Positions 55,030 to 64,000 of a stretch of 64,000 bases of DNA are shown here, in pieces (the first letter of the stretch is position 1; the number at the start of each line of letters is the position of its first letter). Both the position numbers and the translations under genes were made by a program. Location of the stretch: positions 68,935,865 through 68,999,864 of the forward strand of contig CM036753.1 in assembly GCA_020796225.1 (NCBI GenBank). The letters run 5' to 3'. This DNA is from Arion vulgaris. Taxonomy: Eukaryota; Mollusca; Gastropoda; Stylommatophora; Arionidae. The notes beneath the pieces are model-generated. The model saw only the letters and a program-made list of their open reading frames with translations, had not been told where the DNA came from and did not search any database.

Positions 55030-55570
55030 ACTTTCAGCTCATACATAAGTCTCTTCTCAGAAGACTCTGCGCCCTTGCGCAATATCACTTTCCACACAAC
55101 TCTGTCATCACCTAGTCTTTCCCATCAGTCCCATGTGCTGTGGACTATAGAAAAGTACTTCATTGAGGCCTTCGCATACATCTTTATATCTCAGCAGTGG
55201 TCTGCCCAGGTGCATCTTCCTCTCCGAAAGTTCACAGAACAACATTTGTTTTGGTATGCGACAAGTTTTCATTCTTCTCACATATCCCAACCATCTTAGT
55301 CGTCTACTGCTGAGCATGCCCATAATGAAAAGCAGGTTTGCACGTTGCAGTACTTCAGAGCAGTGGCGGCTCGTCATTAAGGGCCAGAGGGCTGGGCCCC
55401 ATCAAAAATAATATGTAACGTGTATTTATTATTTAATAAATTAAAATATAACCTAACCCAAAGCCATGATTTTCCCGAAAATTTGTGTCTGGCCCCACCA
55501 ACAAAAACTGTCACAAGCCGCCACTGCTTCAGAGTTAGTTATCTTGTCGTACCAACGTACCAACATTTTC
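55030..55570 (-). mobile_element. LINE C-terminal remnant split by a hAT MITE
   Basis: Minus strand from 55570: I-T-N-S-E-V-L-Q-R-A-N (across the MITE), then R-L-R-W-L-G-Y-V-R-R-M and R-I-P-K-Q-M-L-F-C-E-L. Removing the MITE and one 8-bp duplication restores the frame. Same family as 18390-20175. Confidence 0.75.
55361..55526. mobile_element. hAT-type MITE, 166 bp
   Basis: Ends CAGTGGCGGCTCGT and its imperfect reverse complement ACAAGCCGCCACTG. The 8-bp duplication CTTCAGAG (55353-55360, 55527-55534) is typical of hAT transposition. No transposase. Confidence 0.9.
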
Positions 55571-56689
55571 AGCAGACTGTTCAATATGCATATATATACT
55601 ATATATATATGTATATATATATATATATATGGGAAGGATCAGCAAAAGTTGTCAAATATAGCGAGACGATCTAGAAACGAAGTACAAACGTCTATGTGTG
55701 CTGTTATACGATATTCAGTAGATCATGTGACATTTCAGAGATGTCATCTAACGACCAGGACATCAAATCAGTGACGGGGACATCAGTACTACCACAACGG
55801 GTGGAGATGTCGAAATAGAAATACACTAAATACAGAAATATAAGAGAATCATCTGTTGGGAATATCAAGGAGGGGTTGCATAAAACGGTTAGCTAAGCGT
55901 TGGTCCGTCTTGTAAATGTATGACATCACACAACGATTACAAACGATTTCATAGATTTTGTTCCGAGTGGCGTAGCAGAAAGTTTTGGATAGTAAGAGTC
56001 ATTCGCATAAATACAGTAGTTGTCTGTAAGATATAATAGAACGTCAGGCATTCAGATCGAGATCAAAGAGCAGTGTCAATGTGTCTGCCAGAGTTACGGA
56101 GCTTGTTATGAACAAGCAAGTTCCGCAAGTTCTTAACTCTTGAAAGTCCCGAGGGAGTGGTGAAATGAAGACAGATGACGTGCTCCTCGCGGATGACCCA
56201 CCAGTCAAGCAATGGAATTAGGAGTGACGTAAGTATGTGGGTGAAAGATATATGTAGAAAGTAAGTACCCGTTTGATACGTTCAGAAGGAGTTAGGAGAA
56301 CGGTCTCACTGGAGATTGTGCGGATGTGTTGGAGGGTTGAAGTCAGAACCTCACTGGGATAGAGAGAAAGGAGGGAAAGGTTGAGCATAACAGATATGGG
56401 TGAGGTAGTCCGCATCGTCGTGGCTTCATAAGAGTGGAGTGAACGCGGAACAGTTCTGGTGAGGCACCGGGAAAAAAGTGTAAAGAAGGTAACTCTTGGA
56501 GTCGATCAGTTTGTAGGCATCCGTATTCTAAATTGATCTGTCAATCATCAGTTCACAGAAGCAATAACTTAAGGGAACTATATGATTCTCTTCAGTTTGT
56601 TCATTAAACAACCCACGTTTATCAGCAAAGCCGTCTCTATTGTCCATATTTTCTTGTCTTCACTGTCTTCAAAGTCAACCTTTTCATTT
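55571..56689. other. Unassigned intergenic sequence
   Basis: A TA/TATG microsatellite at 55590-55630. Otherwise no recognised feature. Confidence 0.35.
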
Positions 56690-56930
56690 CATGAGATGCC
56701 ACAGTGTGCTGATATATACTGTAGAACTAATTCTGATTTATTCAGGAGCTGATTTGTGACCCTGTTCGTTGACTTTTGGAGCATTTGGTTGGAACTCTTT
56801 TGTGAAGTGGTTTGTATAAGCATATGGATACATTCGCTATTTCTTCTCCACCTGGTGTCACAATATAGACTACTGCTCTTCCGTCGGAGATCGCCACTTA
56901 AAAACCACATTTTGATTCTTTCCTTTGCGC
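56690..56930 (-). mobile_element. LINE RNase H remnant
   Basis: A minus-strand frame of 73 codons ends L-Q-Y-I-S-A-H-C-G-I-S, the RNase H motif seen also near 3740. Confidence 0.6.
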
Positions 56931-57134
56931 ATTGTTCACCAAGTGTATGAAACTTTTATTAAATCTACTATTCAAACAACGATCATATGATGTCGTGTAC
57001 AGACGTAACGTAGTAGAAAAATGCAAGCCATGAACTTTGACCTTTGACTGAAAAACTGTTAACCTTATCAGCTGCGTCGTATCCGAGACGCTTTGAATCG
57101 AGGGCCATATCATTATCAACGTACAACTTCGACA

Positions 57135-57188
57135 ATGACAGACATTAACTTAACTGCTATTTTGTATGAGAAAGATGATTTGCGTATG
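57135..57188 (+). CDS. Second SORD-like gene, exon 1
   Basis: Same length and phase as SORD exon 1, with 10 of 18 residues identical. Upstream sequence is not alike, so the promoter differs. Confidence 0.85.
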
Positions 57189-60100
57189 GTAAGTTTGTGC
57201 CAGTGTTTATAATAAACGAATGTTGCAAAATGTTATTTTTAAATATTTAATGCAGCCAGTTCAACTATTAGCTTAGCATTTGTAATTTGTCATTTGTTGG
57301 TGACCATTTTAGTTGTCATTGTTATTGTGTTGTTCGTGTCACTATGTATATAATTATAAGTACTATTCCGGTTAATGAGTTCAATTATCCCTCATGTTGG
57401 CCACGTTTTTGCAATCCAAAGAAAGCCACAATACTGTAAGAGACATCTCTGCAAGCTGATCTCAACTAATCTAAAGTACAGTAATTAACTTGATTCTCTG
57501 CAAGAAGTTTTTTTTGTCATGGAAATATGTTAATATTGATATTCTAGTATAAGTATGTATAGATAGCAAACAGACATGGACAATAAAAAAATACCCTAAT
57601 AATGACTAATGATACAGTTCTTACTGCGACAAATGAACTAGATCTTTTTCGAATGCTCCATATCGGCCACTAGTTAACCACTCTGTGATTTGTGTGTGAT
57701 CTGAGCCTAAGAGCAATTGTACATTGTGCCAGTTATGCGCCTACAAGTAGGCCAGAACATCTGATTTCTGCGATGCTTTTTATTAACTAGGTAGCCTCCT
57801 AAGCCACTACTTCAGTCGCCTATTACGATATGCTTTGTTGGCGGCAGTGTTACTATTCTTTGCTCCCCCCGCGAGCCCTGACAACACACAAGCGGAACAA
57901 GATCTACAAAACATGATAGACAAAATTAAATAGTGAGAGAAAATTAAAATCAAGAAATGAATATAAAGAAAACAGAGGTAATAGTTATTTTTATGAATCA
58001 CGACAATGCAATATCAAAATGAACAACACAACACTGAAACAATTCCATGAATTTGATATTTGGGAACATTCATAGCATCAGATGTGCAACAAAGTTCAAG
58101 CAAACGCAACTTTTATAAAATTAAAAACGCACTGTTCGTGAATTCACAATCAACAGCACTACGGAAAAGAACACTTCAATGTTATATTGAACTAATATTT
58201 ATGTATGGCAGCAAATCATGAACAATCAATAAGATTGCTGAAAGACACAGTGATGTGATTTTACATAAGAATTCTGTAATAATCTGGGATTTGTTATGAA
58301 AGCTAAAGAACAGTACCTTATCCAACATATTAATGAGTCTTCTTCTTCTTTGCGTTCGTTCTTTACAACCAATTTTAATCACTCTTTGTGATATGTTTTA
58401 TCTTTGTCAAGAACATGTATACGTTGCACATTGGTTTGGTAGGCCCCTAAAGCATAGACTTCTACATGTTTAGGACATGTGCATCCGATTTCAGTCAAAC
58501 CTCCTTAGTCGCTTCTTACGACATGCGTGGCAGGTAACAGAGGTTCTATTCTTTACACCCCAAATTTGGGCCCCGTAACCACTCGGGCGTATTAATGAGT
58601 AATACTTGGGTTCTCTGAAAGGAGTTAATTCTTTTTTTTCGTGTTTGTTGACCTGCACTCTATGATATAACACGTAAAAGGTTCATCCTTAGTTTGAAAG
58701 AAGTGTGCCTTGGCTTAAAGAGGCTTCAATCTCCTACATAACAAACAAACTATCCAACATACAGTCACTAGAAGAAAACACAAGAAGTATCTAGTACAAA
58801 CTCCACTGCCTGACACAGGGAAAACATATAAACTCCTAGTCACTCTGGTATTGAAAACAGCAGCTTAGATATACATATTGATATTGGCACTAGATGAATG
58901 TTATCATTGCTATAGGGGGGAGGATTGCATATTTATGTTGGCAGTTATGGTTTATAAATTCAAGATAAGATAGTCTGAAAATGAAGAGGTATCTTCAGGC
59001 ACATGTTTTTCTACTGTCCTTGACACACAGCTGCTCATTGTTACAAAGTAGCTTACAAACTGACATCTATACCACCTTTTCTTTAGTGGATACAGTGGAG
59101 GAAAACTAACATATTAACTAGCAGCTTCTTGGATGATAACATAGCTATCGTCTTCACCATTCAACTCCCAATGGAGCACATGTCTTCAACAAACTTCTCC
59201 CAGCTCTTCCTCGCCATCCCTTCCAATTCTTTCCATGTCTTACCTATTCATTTAATATCAGTCTCCAGCTCTCTTCACTATGTATTTCTAGGCCTTCCAC
59301 TACTCCTCTTCCCCCGCGGGTTCCAAAACAGTGCCTGTCTTGCATTGCTTCTGGTCGATTTTCTCAATGTGTGTTCTATCCATCGCCAGCGTCTCTTCCT
59401 TAGCTCTTTTTCCACTAGTATCAGCTATAGTCACTCAGTCCTTTCAGCTTGGGCCATTTACAATATGCTCTGTTTGGTTCTCATGCCCATGCTATATTGG
59501 CAATCATTCCCATTCTTTATAAGTTTGGGGTCCCTAGGCTTCAGTAGCATATATATAGACTTTGACTTAGGAGATAGTGTAATGGAAATGTAGAGACAGA
59601 AGCCCAAAGCATGTGTCTCAACTTCACAAGGAGAGTATTTCTAGTACAGTAGAGGATTATTTACATGCCATTATTTTTGGATCTGGGACAGGGATGTAAG
59701 CTGCTGACCTCTCGCTCCAAAAATACTAGGTTCATTTCCCACATGGAGCAATAGGATATTTTTCCATAGATGATGAAACATAGATTCAAGTTGAGCATGT
59801 AAAAGATTTCTTGGCGGTTTAAAATAGATAAGAGTAGGTTGCAAGATTGCCACTCAAAATTCATTTAAAATATACAATTTCCAAATAGTATTTACCATCT
59901 TTAAAATTAAATCAGGGGCCCACAAGGGAAGCAAAGAATAGAACCACTGCAACCTACGATGCATGTCGTAAGAGGCAACTGATGTAGCCCTAAGGATGCT
60001 ACCCTAGTAACTAAAAAGCAGCGCAGAAAGTGACTGTGCTGGCCTATTTGTAGGCACATAACTGGCACAACGTACAATCGCTCTTAGGCTCAGATCATAT

Positions 60101-63100
60101 ACAAATCACACAGAGTGGTTGACAAGTGCTCGATATGGAGCGTTCGAAGAAGAAAAAATCAGGAGCCCTGCCAGTGCTATAAGGTTTGTGCACTGCAGCT
60201 GAGGTCTTAGTGTGTAAGAAAGAGATAAGGGCATGAATGGTTGGTTATTTACCAAAGTACAGTGATGATGGTTCTATTAGTCAATCATTTTGAACAAATT
60301 CCATGCAGTCACATTGCAATCATAATATAGTGAGAACACCAAGAAAATGAAGCAGAAATTCTGCAACAGTGTAAATGTAGAATTATTTGTTGTGTCAGTG
60401 TGAATGAGTACCTGTGACACTGGATAAGGATTGTGTACAACAAGCAACCTGCAGTAACTGTCAGCATCCATACTCACCATCTACTGAAAGATAATCATCA
60501 TCTATGCACAGATTGCATTAAGATAATCAGTGTTAGCTTCTGAAATATCAGAACCACGCACTGATTGTCAAAGCCAAAAGATACTTGGGGTCTGTCTGGC
60601 TAAGGGTGTAAGCCTTTGTCTTGCATTCTGAAGGTCATATTTAAGAATCTAGACAGTGTCGTTCTGTTTTTGAGTGCATTTTTTTCCAGAGACCCTAGGA
60701 TTGTTGCTGGAGCTATGAAGTTTGTGTTATGTGCAATACTCTTGGCAGGTGGCATTCAGGAAGAGGTACAGAGCCGCATGGGTAAAACCTGGCACAATGA
60801 GGTCAATCTTTAGACCTAAACTTCAAGTTTGTTAGTTTTATAAAAACAAAATCTGAACTTCATCCAAGAAATCTTTATCAAGCTAAGGATGCAAGATACA
60901 ACGAAGACAAAATGAAATAGCAAAGCAGGAATGGACTATTTGGTTGAAACATGAATACTTCTTGTTTTAATCTATTAAATTTTAAATAGAGTTTTACATG
61001 TCTAATATATTATCTGCCATCATCAATACTTCCCTTGCTTGCAAAATGTTTGCCAGGAAATTACAAGTTAATCTATATTAATTCGAGTGGTAACCGGGGC
61101 CAAATTTGGGGTGTAAAGAATAGAACCACTGTTACCTGCCATGCATGTCGTAAGAGGTGACTAAGGAGGTTTGGCTGAAATCGGATGCACTTGTCCTAAA
61201 CGTGAAGAAGTCTATGCGTTTAGGGGCCTACCAAACCAATGGGCAACGTATACACGTTCTTGGCAAAGATCAAACATATCACAAAGAGTGATTAAAATTG
61301 GTCGAAAGAACGAACGCAAAGAAGGAGAAGAATTATACAAAAATATAGAAAATGGAATTGTTGTTATGTTACAAAGATTAACAAATGTAGGGGACATGTT
61401 CAGACATTACTTTATATATTTGTGACTTGTAAATGTGTCAGCTATATAGGTCAAGTACAATTGTGAAAAATGATGAATTAACAAATGTGTTATCAGTTAG
61501 ATAATGGGAATAGTAGTACGTTTTCTTGCACTGTATTTTTTCCAGTGCATATTCTAACATTAACCAAACCCTCTCTCTATCTCTAGCCTGCGATTTCACT
61601 GGCCCTTAGGGCAGCAACAATTGCATACCATTTTTATCTATTGTTGGGCATCCTCTATCTTGTGTTCCAGCTGTGATTAATTTATTTCAGTTGTTGTTAA
61701 TTTTGGTTTTGACATTCAGAACTTCCTTTGAAAGTAGCTTCCTTTTGGTTTTCAACTCTTCCAGTCACACGAGTCAATGACTCTGGTAGCCCTTCACACC
61801 TGTGGATAGGTAGTGTTTCTGTTGCTGTTTCCGAAACAGAAAGATTTTTTACAGAATGGGATTGTTAGTCCCAAGCCAAACCCCCAACCTGGAGTACCAG
61901 GCAGCCATATTTAGTCTGGATCCTCCTTAGTGACCTGTTCAGCCTAGGTGATCCTGGATGAACCAAACCGTTGAAAAGATATTCAAGTCAGTGAAGCATG
62001 AATGTATGCTGTCAAATTTTCTGATAGGACAGACACAAAACAGGTGTGCCATTTCAAAAGCAGCTTAGAAAGAACAACGTCACAGTCAAAGTTTTTGACA
62101 AGATGATGAATATCAGTAAACTAAAAGCTATAGTAATTGCCAAACAAGCACAAAGCATCAATATTGTCACAGAAGATGTCATCACTAATCAAGTGCAGAT
62201 ATCATATCATTACAAAGAAGACGCCTGCTGGGATACAAACATGAAATATGGGATTGCAATGACTAACCTAGACTTACCTTTAACAAGAAGCATAAATAAA
62301 TATAATAAAAAAACAGCAGTAGAGAATTGTGGAATAGAGTAATAGCCATAAATATCTTGCTGGTTGCACTGTATAGCTTAAAAAACATGAACTCTGAACT
62401 CTTTTTTTGGTTTGCTTTACATCAGCCACTTATTAAAACACTCATTGTGGTCTGTCTGTGATTTGCACTCTGATGAATGTAAGCTCTTTGTGCCATTTAG
62501 GTGTTTACCAACAGATGGATGAGCACTTTCTGTGTCTGATGCTTTTTAGTCAAGTTTTCATCACTAACTTGAGGGGGAAAAACAACCTAGCCTAGAAGAG
62601 TCCATCCAGTTAGGCGAGCTCACTTAGCTGTGAACATTGTGGTCAAAGTTTCACTGGGAGGTTGGGTTGCTAGTGTGTTATACGGATCATCAACAAGATA
62701 CTAATTTTCATTTTGTTTCCTTTCTAAGAGAGACGAGTCAATCCCACCTATGCTGGATACATAAAATGCATTTAAATACATGCAAATATCCAGACTATTA
62801 CCTGTACACAAGATTAGACAACAAATGTTGTTTGCCGACAGTATTGAAAAGCAAGACCCACAAGAGTAAAAGAGGACATTTGGAGACATCTTATTTGCAC
62901 ATTCATGCAGTAAAATTTGGTTCAGACTTGAGGATACAGAAGAGGGATACAGGGCACAGTGGATGCAAATATGCAGACTATTCCTTGTACACAATATTAG
63001 ACAACAAATGTTGTTTGCTGACAGTATTGAAAAACAAGATCCATCAGAGAGAAAAAGACATTTGAAGACATCTTATTTACATATTGATGGAGGGAAATTT

Positions 63101-63878
63101 TGGTTCAGACTTAAGGATCTAAATAGAGAGAGATACAGGGCACAGTGGACAAACATGATCAAAAGATTCTATAACTAGTCTTTGTCATTTCTAGCCATAT
63201 TCTTCTTCGAACACTCCATATCGAGCACTTGTTAACCACTCAGTGTGATTTTTTATCTGAGCCTAAGAGCGATTGTACACTGTGCCAGTTATGCGTCTAT
63301 AAGTAGGCCAGCACATCTGATTTCTGCGATGCTTTTTATTTACTAGGTAGCTTCCCTAGGTCCTACACCAGTCGCCTCTTATGACATGCTTGGTAGGTCG
63401 CAGTGGTACTATTCTTTGCTTCCTTGTTGGCCCCCAGCACCACATGGGTGAATTACTAACCATATGATGAAGATGATGATGATAATGATAATGTGCAGAC
63501 TTGATACCACTGACTTTGAGCATGAGCTCACCACTGTAATTAACTTTTGCAGGAAATCTGCGCCAAAATCTAATATCTACATGTACATTGTTTTTTTGCT
63601 GTTTAATTTATTTTGTATGATAATTTTGCTACTTCTCTATTCAAACCTTCTTAGTCATTGTTAACAATATGCGTAGTGGTCCTTTTTCTCCTTCACAGTA
63701 AGGGACCAACAACTGGATAGAATATTTTTGACCCACCTAATAAAACTTCAAGAAAATTGAACACACTCGTTATTTTTCCACCTACACTTGATGAATACCA
63801 ATATCATGTTGCTATATTAAACATATTTTTCCCTTTTTTCCAACAGGAAGACTCACCAGTACCGAACCGGTCAAGGAC
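57135..63878 (+). CDS. Second SORD-like gene, exons 1-2 (runs off window)
   Basis: Exon 1 is 57135-57188: 18 codons, phase 0, donor GTAAGT. It gives [18 protein letters not shown], near-identical in plan to exon 1 of the upstream SORD. Exon 2 is 63847-63878: acceptor TTCCAACAG, donor GTAAGT, coding E-D-S-P-V-P. It is 32 nt against 34 in the partner, so the phase differs. The lost bases look like one G each from two G runs (CCGAACCGGTC); with them the exon would read P-V-P-E-P-G-Q-G, as in the family. So this is either a decaying duplicate or an assembly-indel artefact. Same strand, about 9.6 kb after the first gene: a tandem pair. Exons 3 onward lie beyond the window. Confidence 0.8.
57590..58300 (+). 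mobile_element. LINE RT remnant with nested C1
   Basis: Before the [15 protein letters not shown] (57612-57640). After it: D-L-Q-N-M-I-D-K-I and [11 protein letters not shown]. This is the YADD-side block of a reverse transcriptase. Stops throughout. Confidence 0.65.
57643..57893 (-). mobile_element. SINE-like C1 in a LINE
   Basis: Full-length C1. GAACTAGATCT at left and GAACAAGATCT at right look like its target duplication. Confidence 0.8.
58338..58591 (-). mobile_element. SINE-like C2
   Basis: Full-length C2: CTTCTTCTTTGCGTTCGTTC tail, GTCGCTTCTTACGACATGCG core, CACCCCAAATTTGGGCCCCG and CACTCGGGCG head. ATTAATGAGT flanks both sides (58328-58337 and 58590-58599), a likely 10-bp duplication. 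Confidence 0.85.
58600..59124. other. Unassigned, intron 1 of second SORD-like gene
   Basis: No recognised feature. Confidence 0.35.
59125..59420 (-). mobile_element. LINE C-terminal remnant
   Basis: Minus strand: [21 protein letters not shown], then [10 protein letters not shown]. Broken by one frameshift. Confidence 0.65.
59665..60265 (+). mobile_element. SINE-like G with nested C1
   Basis: Two halves of G (59665-59908 and 60164-60265) surround a C1. Shared with 47830-48250: CTCTCGCTCCAA, GATAAGAGTAGG, GGTTTGTGCACTGC. Confidence 0.65.
59917..60155 (+). mobile_element. SINE-like C1 in G, 8-bp TSD
   Basis: Full-length plus-oriented C1 with AAATCAGG at 59909-59916 and 60156-60163. Confidence 0.85.
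60592..60825 (+). mobile_element. SINE family B
   Basis: Plus-oriented: GGGGTCTGTCTGGCTAAGGG, TTGCATTCTGAAGGTC, GTTGCTGGAGCTATGAAGT, ACCTGGCACAATGAGGTC. Confidence 0.8.
61083..61332 (+). mobile_element. SINE-like C2
   Basis: Plus-oriented C2 from CGAGTGGTAACCGGGGCC to ACGAACGCAAAGAAGGAGAA, the complete unit. Confidence 0.85.
61585..61770 (-). mobile_element. LINE 3'-end remnant
   Basis: Matches the 3' end of the LINE at 9230-9360 (GGCCCTTAGGGCAGCAACAA, CATCCTCTATCTTGTGTTCC). Confidence 0.55.
61771..62781. other. Unassigned sequence
   Basis: A 98-codon open frame at 62046-62342 ([13 protein letters not shown]) shows no family features. Nothing else recognised. Confidence 0.35.
62782..63149 (+). 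repeat. 183-bp tandem duplication
   Basis: Two copies start with GCAAATATCCAGACTATTAC (62782) and GCAAATATGCAGACTATTCC (62965). Both run through AGACAACAAATGTTGTTTGC and ATACAGGGCACAGTGGA. Two overlapping open frames follow from it but the pattern is a duplication, not a domain I know. Confidence 0.85.
63200..63450 (-). mobile_element. SINE-like C1
   Basis: Full-length C1, tail TTCTTCTTCGAACACTCC, head GGCCCCCAGCACCAC. A GATGATGATGATAATGATAA run follows at 63471. Confidence 0.8.
63847..63878 (+). CDS. Second SORD-like gene, exon 2 (2 nt short)
   Basis: Aligns with SORD exon 2 at both splice sites and over E-D-x-P-x-P, then slips frame. See the gene entry. Confidence 0.75.
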
Positions 63879-64000
63879 GTAAGTGTCAATAATTAAGAAT
63901 ATTAACCCTTTCGCCCTGTATTATTTTGACCTCTGGACTCATTTATTTTGCTGTTCAAATTTAACATTCAATGTCAATTAGTTTAGTCCTTTATAACTCT

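Noticed and set aside
59129..59593. 154-codon hydrophobic frame as a membrane protein
   Set aside because: It is the antisense of a LINE C-terminal region readable on the minus strand.
62637..63065. 142-codon frame as a gene
   Set aside because: It spans a 183-bp tandem duplication and shows no domain, start context or splice signals I can support.

Overview
This window is animal nuclear DNA: spliced genes with GT-AG introns of 0.7 to 6.7 kb, dense tRNA-derived SINEs, many 5'-truncated non-LTR retrotransposons, cut-and-paste MITEs and minisatellites. There are no operons, Shine-Dalgarno sites, prophages or CRISPR arrays. The mix of repeats (LINEs with RNase H domains, LINEs with GAT-type tails, several SINE families sharing domains) would fit a mollusc, perhaps a gastropod. 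That is an inference, not a determination.

Host genes, left to right. (1) At 1-508 are possible last exons of an unidentified plus-strand gene with a poly(A) signal. Facing them at 991-1310 is a possible 3' end of a minus-strand gene. (2) At 4834-10464 lies a three-exon gene for mitochondrial ribosomal protein bL35m (MRPL35), assembled here by matching splice phases. Its last exon carries a 2-nt frame break in a T run. (3) At 29833-47498 lies a complete nine-exon sorbitol dehydrogenase gene (SORD, 349 aa, all phases consistent). It retains the catalytic zinc ligands and a four-cysteine structural zinc loop. (4) At 57135-63878 are exons 1 and 2 of a second, tandem SORD-like gene running off the right edge. 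Its exon 2 is 2 nt short of its partner.

The rest is largely repeats. LINE remnants occur on both strands. The best one, at 24640-27449, keeps a reverse transcriptase and an RNase H with four acidic residues; another, at 18390-20175, ends in a C2H2 finger. At least seven SINE-like families are labelled A to G here (my labels). C1 and C2 share a core but differ at both ends. Many insertions are nested and several have readable target-site duplications. A hAT-type and a mariner-type MITE sit inside other repeats.

The SORD introns are rich in minisatellites. The most notable array, in intron 8, is about 19 copies of a 49-bp unit that looks like the exon 9 splice acceptor. It strings about 17 decoy branch/pyrimidine/CAG signals ahead of the real one. 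Other arrays (54 bp in intron 5, 50 bp at 16.7 kb) grew from segments inside SINEs. A LINE copy at 22098-22664 carries an inverted duplication of its own 5' end, making a 55-bp hairpin between clean target-site duplications. I see no operon-like or defence-type system; the interest is in repeat-driven remodelling of introns.
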